Assembly (NCBI GenBank): GCA_951799445.1
Contig: OX637288.1
Coordinates: 2,978,501 to 3,042,500, forward strand
Origin: Pseudisothecium myosuroides
Taxonomy: Eukaryota > Streptophyta > Bryopsida > Hypnales > Lembophyllaceae
Direction of reading: 5' to 3'
Length of the DNA: 64,000 nt
In this document: piece by piece, positions 53,750 to 64,000 of the stretch
Layout of the letters: every line of letters starts with the position of its first letter
Position numbering within the stretch: the stretch's first letter is position 1
The notes under the pieces: generated by a model
What the model was told of the DNA's origin: nothing
What the model saw: only the letters and a program-made list of their open reading frames with translations
The model's database searches: none
Program-made: the position numbers and the translations under genes

Positions 53750-56700
53750 ATGGCTCCTCGTATTTTGTGCACTGGCATTTTTATGCTCTTTCTTAAGATG
53801 AGCCTCGTAGGCGCCGTGACATTGGAGCTTTCTACCAGTAATCTTGCTGTCTCTGGGGATATTGTAACCATTTCCTGGAATGGACTTGAATCTCCAACAG
53901 CCCTTGACTGGATGGGAATCTACACGCCACCGGCGTCCTCCGATGCTCACTATATAGGTTACATCTTTTTGTCCTCTGTGAGCGGATGGGAAACTGGCAG
54001 TGGCTCCTACAAATTTCCTGCAGGTGGGTTTTCCTTTGCTTTGAGATTGTTGGTTCTGTTTACGTCCAGCTTTGATCAGTTTGTAGGAGTTTAGTTTTAT
54101 TGGGAGATCACACTCAATAGAGCTCACTTTCGACACTCCAAGATAAGCCGATCTCGTGAGATCAAATTGTTTTCTCACTCAATGTATTGGATTATTCTTT
54201 ATGCAATCATTGTAGATCTCTATTGACCCTGATGTCTATTGAAAGATCAGTGGCCATCGACATTTATCCAAGTTGTGCTTTCTTACTCCACTTGCTAATT
54301 GGTGCCCAATTGAGTGTATGAGTTGCTGTTGGTAATAGGGGTCAGTCAATAGGAGACGAGATAATGTCCCTAATGGTTTTAGGTTTTAGTACCCTCTACC
54401 TTAGTGCAGGAGGTCGGCAGCGCTCTGGTCTACTGTAATGGAAAATTTTCAGTGTTGTTTTATGAGCCTTGTTTTTGGACACTTTTAAAATGGGCTAATA
54501 TTTTAGTTTCTCTGGTGGAGCAGTGAATATGCGAGTCCCGTATGAGTTTCGTCTGTTCCGAGGTTACCCTCCCACGGTAGAAACAGCTCTGGACGACGAC
54601 TCCATGCCAATACCGAACACAAGGACGCGCCTGGCCGTCAGCCATGTGGTTGCGTTCTCCAACTACAACGAACCCACGCAAGTGCGTCTCTCTTACACCT
54701 CGAATCCGACCGAGATGGCCGTCATGTACGTGACCAAGGATCCTGTGGAGACGCATGTGAAATATGGCAAAGAGAGCAACAGTTTGTGGCAGACTGCTAC
54801 TGCATCTGCACGCACTTATGAGCAGAAACACATGTGCCGTGCACCGGCTAATTCTTCTCTTGGCTGGCGAGACCCGGGGTACATACATCTGGCGAAGATG
54901 ACTGAACTTGAACCTGGTGTTCGATACTTCTACCAGGCACGTCATTCTATCATTTCACAGGATCTCATTCTCCATGCGTGAAAATGTTATATGTCTAAGA
55001 GCCGGAGCTAAGAATTGAAACTCCACTCTGGAAGCTCACAGACAATTTAGTAACGTCCAAAGCATGTTTTTTCCATTCAAAAATGTCGGATATATTATCG
55101 TCTAGGTGGTATATTTTGCTACCTTCCTTGAATTTCCTGATCAGTTCATTTCAATTCCTATAGACATGAAATGGCCACTATTGACCATTGAGGCACTTAG
55201 GGGTTATAAGGAAGAGGATACTATTTGCACCACTTTTATTTATGTAGGAGTGTGCTTTCATTAGGAGATCAGTGTAGAGCTGGGAAGGACTCACTTTGGG
55301 TACAAGAGTCAACTTTAATGAGATCAAATTTATCACTGTGTGAGTTTCTAATGCAATCGTTTAGAGTGGGACCCGTTTCCATTCAAACATGCGTGGCCAT
55401 CGACCAATTCAGCCAAGTGATGCTTTCTCGAAACTTGCTAATTGAATCCCAACCAAGTATATGAATAGGTATTGGTAATAGTGGTCAGTCAATAGGAGAC
55501 TGGATCAGGTCCCTAACGGTTTTAGTATCCATTACCTTAAATCTCTTGTACAAAGTCTAAAAATAATAGTGTGTTTGTGCAGGTCGGCAGCGCAGGAACG
55601 GGTTGGAGCAAGACGTTCAGCTTCGTGGCCTCTTACATCAACGGCTCGTCAACCGATGCGCTCCTTTTCGGTGACATGGGCACATATGTTCCTTACAGGA
55701 CGTTCAACTGGGTGCAATACGAAAGCGTGAACACCATTAAATGGCTGCTACGTGACCTTGACGAGCTCGGGGACAAACCAACCTTGGTTTCCCACATTGG
55801 TGACATCAGCTACGCCCGAGGCTACGCTTGGTTATGGGACAACTTCTTCCAGCAAGTGGAGCCTGTTGCTGCTCGCGTCCCTTGGCTTGTTTGCATTGGT
55901 AACCACGAGTATGACTGGCCTGAACAGCCATGGCGGCCGGAATGGTCACCATACGGGAAAGACAGCGGTGGAGAGTGTGGAGTACCTTACAGTTTACGTT
56001 TTACAATGCCAGGAACGTCCTCCTTGCCTGCAGGAAACAACGTCCCGGAAACTAAGAATCTCTACTACTCTTTAGATTTTGGTGTGGTGCACTTTGTATG
56101 GATCTCCACCGAAACAAACTTCCTGCCAGGTAGTGACCAGTACAACTGGATTGTCCAAGACTTGAGCAACACTGACAGAGAAAAGACGCCGTTCATTGTG
56201 TTCCAGGGACACAGGCCTATGTACTCGACTGACAACAAGGCGATGAAGATTGTGCTGACGCTGAAATTGATCGAGCATCTGGAACCCCTGTTGGTAGAAC
56301 ACAAAGTGAGTTTGGCTCTTTGGGGTCATGTTCATAAGTACGAGCGCACATGCGCATTGCAGAATTTTACTTGCATGGGGAGTGGAGTTTACCCTGTGCA
56401 CATGGTGATAGGCATGGGCGGCCAGGACTGGCAACCCATTGATCAGCCCCGGGCAGAGCGGCCCTTGGCTCCCATTTTTCCACAGCCGACTTGGTCGCTG
56501 TTCCGTAGCTTTGAATTTGGTTATATCAGGCTTCATGCAACAAAGAGCTTGATGAGGGTTGAGTATGTTGGGAACCACGATGGGCAAGTTCATGACGTGG
56601 TGGAATTCTTCTCCCCAGTTGGGCGGAATCAGAGCGTTGATGGTGCAGGGCGCTTTGGTTATCAAGTGGCTACTTCTGGGCGCTCTGGTATTGGTTCCGC

Positions 56701-56860
56701 AGGTTTTAGTCAATTGTTGTTTGGCGTGTTTCCTCTTGCCATTGCTTTTGTGCTTGGGGCAGCACTTACAGGCGTTACTGTGAAGTGGTTTTCGCGAAGG
56801 CCTGTGCTAGCGAGGATGCCAGGGCCCTGGACGAATTCCCCGAGGAAGGGAAGTAGCTAG
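53750..56860 (+). CDS. PAP2: Membrane-anchored purple acid phosphatase (PAP2/PAP9 type)
   Basis: A dinuclear-metal phosphomonoesterase. In Arabidopsis the PAP2/PAP9 branch is tail-anchored; PAP2 is reported on chloroplast and mitochondrial outer membranes and affects energy and import. Three exons: 53750-54023, 54524-54936, 55583-56860, giving 654 residues, nearly the length of Arabidopsis PAP2 (about 656). Order: hydrophobic N-terminus ([15 protein letters not shown]), N-terminal beta domains, fibronectin-like domain, then the catalytic domain with all five metal motifs: FGDMG (about 260), GDISY (303), GNHEYD (336), FQGHRP and [10 protein letters not shown]-terminal helix ([20 protein letters not shown]) precedes a basic tail. 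Intron 2 must begin with GC (CAG|GCACGT) to preserve FYQ|VGS; no GT site gives the frame. Both introns carry a repeat shared with EME1. It converges on the LPA1-like gene. Confidence 0.93.
54100..54425 (+). repeat. PAP2 intron 1 repeat, related to intron 2 and EME1
   Basis: Shared landmarks with about 55250-55560 are GTGGCCATCGAC, TTGCTAATTG, GGTCAGTCAATAGGAGAC and the run to TACCTTA. The copy continues with GTGCAGGAGGTCGGCAGCGC (54404-54423), which mirrors the exon 3 acceptor and first codons at 55577-55593. Confidence 0.8.
55250..55560 (+). repeat. PAP2 intron 2 copy of the same repeat
   Basis: Collinear with the intron 1 copy over about 300 bp at moderate identity. An isolated TTAA-type right end (CACTTAGGGGTTAT) lies just upstream at 55193-55206. 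Confidence 0.75.
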
Positions 56861-58125
56861 ATTTCAGAATTGTGTATCGTATGAATATATTAGTGAGTTG
56901 TAGGAATTTATGTATGATAATCTGTCCATGGAGCATAGGATCAATATAGAAGCGAAACTGACAATAATCAGGACACGTGCAAAAGTGTTTCCTGAATTCT
57001 AGATACAGCAACCGTTTCGGTGACATTAGTGGAGACCTATTGTGGGCGTGCTCAATCTCATGCCCGAGTTTGGAGACAGACTGCCGGAAGTCTAAGTCAA
57101 ATCTGATTTTGCAATCGGAGAGAGAAAAGCAGTGTTTCAACTCCATTGCAAATGTTCTACTTGATCTTTGGCATGATTCTCTAGTTAGGACCTGTTCGAT
57201 TGATTGGCATGTCATAGATTGACATGACTTATTTGAGGAGCTGAGTAACAGCTAGATAGTAGCTGAGATAATTTTCAGAATTGAATTGAAGTTATTTTCA
57301 GATCAGACTTGAGACTCTTTTTATTTACCCGATTTTACAGACGAGGCCTGCCAATCAGCATGCCAGCCTAGCGTGGCCCTGCCTTCAGAAAGCGGAGGTC
57401 TTTCCATTGTGAAGCATGGCTGTCACAGCTAATGAACGTCAAAATACAAGGCTTGTCAATTTTTCATTGCACTGTTCAACGTTGTAGAAAATATATGAAA
57501 GAGCAGGTCACAAATGCTCTTTCACAAGTTCAGCGGGGGTTTTCTACTGTACTGTAGATGCAATTGCAATTATTGAATGGACGGACAGTTTCTAAAAACT
57601 TCAGCACCAGAGTGTTTCACCTGACAGAGATGCTTGCCTATTTCTGTCATGGTTATGCTAGGAGCTGGGTACATCAAATAGTTTGACGTGCAAACCCCTT
57701 GTTGACGGCGCCTTCGTCATGAGGCCGAAACCCTGTACCAACAATTTGATCATCCTGCCTTTCTACCTTGTACACAAGTCTGTACACATATTTTCATCAA
57801 TTCGGCTCTTCAGGAACATGTGTATACAAGACGAGGAGTTCCATCATGACCCAGCTTCTACAAGGAAGAAATCAAAGGCTTTTCCTTTGTTGTCATCATG
57901 AGCCTGCTCCTGGGCTTGGCGAAGTGCTGGATCCGTGCTCAATACACTGCACGGAGCAATCCAAATTGAATTTAATGGTAAGGTCAAAAAATAAAATATG
58001 AAACTATGTTAAATAATGTGTCAATTACAGTTCATGTAACTAGGATATTTAACAATGAGATGATGAAAACAGAAGCACGCTTTTGACGGGCAAAGCAAAT
58101 TGTTGGACGTGAATATGACTTTGAT
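56861..58125. other. Convergent intergenic region between PAP2 and LPA1-like
   Basis: 3' flanks of both genes. The motif ACTGTACTGTAG occurs at about 57545. Open frames at 56775-57222 and 57683-58001 overlap on opposite strands and look like chance. No separate gene. Confidence 0.5.
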
Positions 58126-61100
58126 TCATAGCGCACCAAAATGAGTGCAAAATACCTCGAGGAGGAAGCTATGCACCCAATCCACTGTCTGAGGAAAAGT
58201 CGTAGCTGATAAATTCACCACTGTCATGCCCTGAATTACAGCGAGGAACCAATTTCATAGTCAAGATACGCGTACACATTGGAGGACCAGTCTTAGAAAT
58301 TCGTTGCTAGTAAGAAAGGGAACCCCTCCAGCTGTTACTAACGGTTTCATTATTAGGATGGACTTTCTATAAGTGCGCCTTGTCCCTATTTCTGAGGGGA
58401 TTCCAACACATTAAACTACATATCATTTCGGCTGAGTCTGAATAAGTTTCAAAGTTATGAATTTTCAAAGTATTGCTCAATAGGTGAGTAAAGTTGTGCG
58501 TAGCCAGACTCTTAAGCAGTTATACCTTGTCATATTCCATAGAATTTAATTATTGATTAGTGTAATAATTGATGAACATCGTTTATTGAGCTTTAAATCT
58601 CCTGTTGGTCACTTGCTGATTGAGTGACTATTCACTCAAAACATTCTTGATGGTGGTCCCAAAGTTCACTATTTGACAAAAAGTGTTCATTTCTACAGAG
58701 CATGCTACTTTGTGAAACATTGAAAAATGGATGACATTAAATAGAAAGAGCAGTGCAGCAATCATGTACCTGTGACTCAAAGGATGCGAGGTAGTCTTCA
58801 ATAGTTTGCAGCCTCCTAAGCAACGCTTCTTTCTCGTCCTGCACCCTCCTCAAGTTAATGAGCACAGTTTTTTTGCAAGAAATGGCATTCTAAGCATGTC
58901 TCATGAGATGAGAACTACTAAAATTTAAAGCCTAACCGATAACTGCCCTGATGACTTAATGCCAACTTTCATGCACAAATCTTGCGAAAAGAAGAAGGCA
59001 CGTAAGGTGACTGAAGAATGAAGCATTTACTTTTGTAGGTGCACTGTTTCCCATTTCTGAAGCACGACATGCAATCCACTCTTCCAGCAGAGTCTGCAAA
59101 ACATGGATGAACACAAAGCTTAAAGTAAGAACTGCGTATCTACATGACCCTCAGAACCGTACTCCTGCCCTATTCTGAGGGTTTTCGGAACCTCCACAAG
59201 CAGAGACTCAAAATTAGCCCTTAAGCGCCCATATGCTAAAAGTAGACGCCTCCACATCTAAATATCAAGAGGTAAAATTAATCATCTAGGCAGCTTTGAG
59301 GAAAGCTTTGAGGAAGGTAACGAAATGAACCAATGGAAAGAACATGTCTGTTTAAAAGTTACATTAATCAACCACTAGCTTCCAAAGTGGACTTTCTATA
59401 TTTAGATGAGGCACGTATGGTTTAAGAACATTTTAAGCCAAAAATGTCATAAGACTATTACAATTGAAGAATTGGGCTGGTTAAAAGGCACATGAAATAC
59501 TTTCAATAAGCGCTAGTGGATTAACAGAGGTTTGCTTTATCCAAGTGTAAGCCATGTTTGTGATCAAATTCTGAATAGTGTGTCACACTAGGTAATCATT
59601 ACTTCTGAAAAAAGTAAAACAACAGCAAACTGATTAACATAATCTAGGTCCGTAGTCTCGCAAGCTTGAAGATACTCTTTTATAATGATTCCAACCCACT
59701 CAACAGAGCCTAGTCTGAGAAAGGCGAATTACCTCATGATCCACAGGCGCCATTTTGAGCACGATGGGCACAACAATGCATTTAGGTGCTTTCGGTTCTG
59801 CAGGTTTCTCATCACCTGTCGAAGTCCCTGCACAACAAACAGTGAAGTCTGGTTAAGATCTCTCAATATATACCTCTTTAAATGTGAGGTCCATATGATG
59901 CATCCTCCATCAAAACTCACCAGCTGCTGATGTGTTGGAATCCTTGTCAGAATCGGTATTTTGGTTCACTTTCTCATCCTTTTCCGTAATAGGTGCAGCC
60001 ACCGCACCAGCAGGTGCCGCTGAGGGCAAAGCCTTCATCTGTACTGCACCGCTTCCAAAGCCTCCACTTTCTTCATTCGTGAGGTAGATTGAAGGATCCA
60101 AGTGCAAACCCTGCTTACAAAAGAGCAACCAATGAAATAAAAAGAAAAGCATTCTTCTGAACAAAGGTACCTGAAATCGTAAAACTGCTGCAAGAAAATC
60201 AATCCTGGAGTGTGTGGTACAATAAAACGTGACTACTATGCATTAATAATATCATCAAAATAACTTCAGTCATTTAAGAAAGTAATGAGTAAATTTGCCA
60301 GCACCAAATAAGTAATAGCTGAATTCCAATCCAAAAATGGCTACCTCAATAATAACCGGTTTACCATCCTTCATTGCTTTCTTCAGATCACCATCAAGCC
60401 CTGGTCTCCACCACACAATCAAAATATATTAACTGTGTCTTGCAACTTCAACAATTCCGACCACAAGAAATTCTCCGTATCTGTTTGAGATAGAATAATC
60501 AAGCGCTGTACTAATATTGGCACAAAGAAAGCACAATGAAAAGAAAGGCTATATCACCAATACCATGGAACAACAGCAACGTGGACATAATATTGGAAGC
60601 AATGTATAACCTTTGCGCACAATACGGCATTCGCGGCCAAACTCTGTGATAAGATCTTCAGGTGAAGCAAAGTCTCTTCCCCAGACCGGCGTTGAGACAA
60701 GAGGAGCCCTGATGCATACAAAGAGGTTCAATATTTCTACAGGAAAAAAGAAAGTGCATTTCACAACTATTCGAGCATATTGCAAATACCGGAACACACA
60801 CAGGGTAGTTCGTCATTTACTCCGTAGATGTGCGGAGAAGTTCGTACACCATATCAGTCTGCCACCGAACAACAAGAACAGACAATGAGCATGAGACGGA
60901 GAGATGACAGGTTTCAAAGCAAGTAAATGATGAAAATAAAAATTTCAAAAATGAATTGATTGGATTTTACACACCTGCAAAACATTAGGAATATTGAGGC
61001 GCTGAGCGATTTGCGTGGCGATAGTGGATTTTCCAACGCATGCAGTGCCGCACACCAAGATGACAAGCGGTGTCCTCTGATGATGAAACCTGTTTTATCA

Positions 61101-63572
61101 GGGCAGATCTCTCAATGTCTTAGAAAATATTGGAACATTTTCATTAAAAGCCAATATCACAACATGCTGTTAACCCCCAAGTGCCCAAATAGCCAATCGG
61201 CAGCTTCCAAATCTATAGGAGTTGAAATATAACAGTTAGGAAGCTTCAACGAAATAAACGAAATGTACCAATAGAAAGAAGAAATCATACCCTAAATTTT
61301 ATGAACAATAGAATTATGTTTTGAAAGTTACTATAATCGACTATTAGCTTTCAAAAGTGGACTTCCTATGTTTAGCTCGGGAACTAGGGATTAACATGGC
61401 AAGCGCAAAAGATGTTCATAAGATGTTCTGGCCCCGCCTAAGATATATTGCGCTCAAATATAATGCCCGTCTGTATGTGCCAACAATAGATACCAATCTA
61501 AAGAGTACAAGGCTATTGTTATATGCACATTATACCAACCTGGTCATCATCTTGTAGCGCTCAATGTATTCAGCACCATATCCACGTCTCTCCATGAGCT
61601 GCTCCCACAAAAATGAGTTCAAGAGCCTACTTAGAAAGAATGACAAAAGAAAAACTTACAGAACGTCTCTCTACAGCTCTCTGGCTTTCCTCCACATCAA
61701 TAACTAACAGTATCTCAATCTCAAACATTACAACATCATGCACATTTTTATCAATTTAGGATTTAAGCAGGTACGATAGGAGTTTGCCATAATTGTGGCC
61801 AAGCGAGCACATACCTTGAACAAGTTAGCCTCTAAGTCCGACTGAGACCTGCAAACAGTCATTGTGTCAAAAACACAGTGAAGAAACCTTCCTCTAGTGA
61901 TCCAGATTTTGGAAAGTAGAGAAAAGACAAAATGCAAGCCCAAACGTACACAAGCCCAAAAACGTCTTTTGAAGCCCATGAGATTTGCATAATGCTCATG
62001 AACCTGATCAAGATGGTGATACAGCAATTTATATTATCTATGAATTGATGAATACAATTCAAAGAAGCTAAAAGTAATTGCAGCAGATTAAAGCTCGACA
62101 CTCCTAATCTAAAATTTCCGATAATAAAGCTTGTGATGGATGTCGGAAAAAGTATTTACACGTCCAGCAAGCTGTTGTCAATGAGAAGTTTCTTAAGTTC
62201 CAAAGAGATCTTGATGGCGACATGGTTTGGAATCTGACCAAGAGAGAAGAAAGCTCAGTGGAACAAGCCCAAGAATATTATACATGTCTGCTAGAAAAGG
62301 TTGAAGTTGCGAGCACTTAATATGATAAACTAACGACAATGACTGGTAAATACCAAGGTGAACTAGACATATATGGCCAGATTGTCAACTATAACTACAT
62401 GTTCTACACACCCACTCAGACAACAGCGAGGACTTGTATATCATCTTGTAATACCAATCTCAAAGGCTCTGCTTTCACACCCCTAGCGCTAAGTGATGAA
62501 TAGTACCACGTGAGCTACGCAATTCTCACACCAATTTCGAGTTCGGAAACTCCAAAGGAATAGATTCATTCAAACCTTGGTAACCAGTAGCATGCGGCTG
62601 ACCAAAAACCGAGAGAGGACGTAGTAGTGATCTGCATTGGTTCCCAGCCACACCTTCACCTGTACACAAAGAAAGCCGACGCACAAGACGAGCATTACAT
62701 TTCAGCGCAACACATCTTATGTTGGAACTAAAATATCTTATGTGCGTGTCATGCTAACATCAAATCATAAAGTTGACTTAGAAATTTGCGTTTTTTGAAG
62801 CAAACAATAACTGTAAACTAAACAGGTCCAGCAAAATCCAAAGCTCTCCAGCTTGGACTTATTGGCGTGCCACACCCAGATCATCAGACATATTCAGAGC
62901 TATAAAATGACCCGACGTTGGCTCTATTATTAACCCCCCTAAAGGACCAAGGCATTCATGGTATAAAAATGGCTAATTCAATGGATTGTACTGTGAAAAA
63001 TATTATTCAGATGGGACCAAATCCAATATCACTAGAATCAGCGCAGAACATAGCGTCTGCTAATCAAAAAATCAACGAATTTGCACAAAAGAACGTCTCA
63101 GAATGGCCTACTCTAAACTGCTCAAATTCAAGGTCCTACAGGGTTAAATCGTTTGCACTTCTGGACCCTAAAGAAACAAACACACATCAACCCCAAGATA
63201 CGAAGCCATTCATAATTCGAAAAACACCAATTCAATCGATCAATTGATCATCATACAATTCAGATATGGCCAAATCTCATATCACTAGAATCAGCAAAGA
63301 ACACTACATCCGCTCATAAAAAAAATAGCCCAAATCAAAACCTTTGTAAGAACTATTCCAAGAAACAAGAAAACCCCGCAGAGATTACACCATTCTCCAC
63401 CCTAATTCAACCCAAAGCGGAAAGATCATACCTTGACAAAATCATACTTGGAAGCCGCTCCTCGTGACGGTAGCGGAACAGACGAGCCTCCAGCAGCTGC
63501 TCCTGCAACATCTGGAGCTTCGGCTTCAGCTTTAGCTCGGCCTTGCTGCTGTTCAGTGGAAGCCGAGGCCAT
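58126..63572 (-). CDS. LPA1: LPA1-like / 2-phosphoglycerate kinase-related P-loop protein
   Basis: Related to rice LOW PHYTIC ACID 1 and archaeal 2-phosphoglycerate kinase; rice mutants have low seed phytate, but the plant reaction is unproven. Fourteen exons, every junction in frame: 63572-63432, 62659-62576, 62233-62160, 61848-61815, 61598-61540, 61089-60975, 60858-60821, 60708-60611, 60400-60345, 60110-59921, 59827-59733, 59093-59031, 58838-58770, 58230-58126 (406 residues). An Ala-rich start precedes YDFVKVKVWLGTNADHYYVL and the ATP-cone-like segment. Walker A is GTACVGKST (exon 6), followed by TDMVYELLRTST, GRDFASPEDLITEF and PVIIEGLHLDPSIY. The Ala/Lys/Asp linker of exon 10 is low-complexity. 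The last exon ends SATTFPQTVDWVHSFLL plus a short tail. It is shorter than the ~730-residue Arabidopsis homologues and near the short rice isoforms. A GAG|GTATTT donor in exon 14 could lead to further exons. Confidence 0.9.
59310..59420. repeat. Repeat shared by two LPA1-like introns, copy 1
   Basis: ACCAATGGAAAGAA, then ACCACTAGCTTCCAAAGTGG and GGACTTTCTATATTTAG, match 61265-61380 (ACCAATAGAAAGAA, AGCTTTCAAAAGTGGAC, CTTCCTATGTTTAG). A weak third relative is near 58340-58370. Confidence 0.7.
61225..61385. repeat. Repeat shared by two LPA1-like introns, copy 2
   Basis: Partner of 59310-59420. Just upstream, TTAACCCCCAAGTGCCC at 61170 looks like a solo TTAA-element end. Its closest relative is the solo end in PAP2 intron 2, read in reverse. 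Confidence 0.65.
62930..63147. mobile_element. Short TTAA-type MITE L in LPA1-like intron 1, 218 bp
   Basis: The left end is TTAACCCCCCTAAAGGACC and the right end GGTCCTACAGGGTTAA is decayed. The interior shares CATGGTATAAAAATGGC and CACTAGAATCAGCG with K in EME1, so both are family 3. It is intronic and has no effect on the frame. Confidence 0.72.
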
Positions 63573-63967
63573 CTCTCGGGCAATACAACGCTGAAACACA
63601 CCAAGACTAACTAAGGCGTGGAAACAACCAATTGTGATTAGGTTATCAGGGATCTGTGGAAGGGAAGATGCAGGAAAGAATTGTTGAGTACGAAATTGGA
63701 GACGACGGAATCTGCGAGCAAGACGAAGAACGACCGAGGTCTCAGTGTCCTTGTACTGGGGTGTACAACAGTGTACTGTAACTTACTGGAGTGGGGGAGA
63801 CGATAAGTACAAGTGACAAAGCCCACATGGCTAAGTTTGCCTACAGTACTGTAGTGCGACTGTAGCGGGGGATTGGAAATTGGTGCATCAATGCGCCTGG
63901 CGTATGGGCATCATCAACGGGTCACTTCAAATGACCCTCTAAACATATTACTGTCTTTTGATTGATA
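63573..63967 (-). promoter_or_regulatory. LPA1-like promoter region
   Basis: G+C-rich upstream sequence with TACAGTACTGTAG at 63842-63854 and GTGTACTGTAAC at about 63772. Related motifs occur upstream of EME1 and the P450. No TATA box is obvious. Confidence 0.4.
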
Positions 63968-64000
63968 CTCCCTCCGTCTCGAAATAAATCCGAGGTTTCC
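63968..64000. mobile_element. Stowaway-type MITE end, truncated by the window
   Basis: TA (63966-63967) followed by CTCCCTCCGTCTCGAAATAA, the standard Stowaway terminus. The rest lies beyond the window. Confidence 0.8.

Noticed and set aside
56065..56713. Minus-strand open frames across PAP2 exon 3
   Set aside because: Shadow frames of a strongly conserved coding exon.
53750..63572. PAP2 and LPA1-like as a functional phosphate cluster
   Set aside because: Two convergent genes without shared regulation signals. Adjacency alone is weak evidence in a plant genome.
1..64000. CRISPR arrays, bacterial operons or tRNA/rRNA genes
   Set aside because: No spaced direct repeats with unique spacers, no ribosome-binding pattern, and no cloverleaf that I could support by eye. 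The only tRNA-like boxes are in the SINE.

Overview
The window is nuclear DNA of a land plant. It is AT-rich, has spliceosomal GT-AG introns with pyrimidine-rich acceptors, and carries four plant-type protein genes among dense, nested DNA transposons (CACTA, hAT, Stowaway and TTAA-flanked elements). I cannot name the species. The gene structures and the CYP71-clan P450 would suit a seed-free plant such as a bryophyte, lycophyte or fern, but that is an inference.

Layout. 1-32350 holds no intact gene that I can support. It contains a three-level nest of TTAA-flanked elements (1112-4184), a Rab-GTPase P-loop exon fragment (6961-7069), a CACTA-type hairpin MITE (7166-7361), an Arg/Gly/Ser-rich reading frame (7978-8634), two decayed copies of a Crypton-like tyrosine recombinase (11049-14100 on the plus strand, 26885-29195 on the minus strand), more TTAA elements, an inverted and tandem array (19310-20160), a 2.2-kb CACTA element with a TTAA element nested in it (29458-31637) and a second hairpin MITE (32191-32350). 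32977-39342 is the 11-exon gene of the EME1 subunit of the MUS81 endonuclease. 41598-43203 is a MITE cluster: two 293-bp hAT MITEs around a Stowaway element. 43601-46435 is a CYP71-clan cytochrome P450 on the minus strand. 46436-53749 is gene-free and holds a TTAA element, a 1.07-kb inverted repeat, a tRNA-type SINE with a 16-bp target duplication and a 31-bp tandem repeat. 53750-56860 is a membrane-anchored purple acid phosphatase of the PAP2/PAP9 type. 58126-63572, convergent with it, is a 14-exon LPA1 / 2-phosphoglycerate-kinase-like P-loop gene. A Stowaway end starts at 63968 and runs off the window.

The host genes do not form a pathway cluster. Two of them, PAP2-like and LPA1-like, both relate to phosphate or phytate metabolism, but their adjacency is probably chance. 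EME1 acts in recombination repair and the P450 in oxidative specialised metabolism.

The most unusual content is mobile. (i) A set of non-autonomous elements begins TTAACCCCTAAAGG, ends in its reverse complement and is always bounded by TTAA. Nested insertions show the TTAA duplication directly, which points to a piggyBac-type transposase. Members or end fragments sit in introns of three of the four host genes. (ii) Two related, intron-containing tyrosine-recombinase pseudogenes look like Cryptons. Neither group is a standard plant transposon superfamily.
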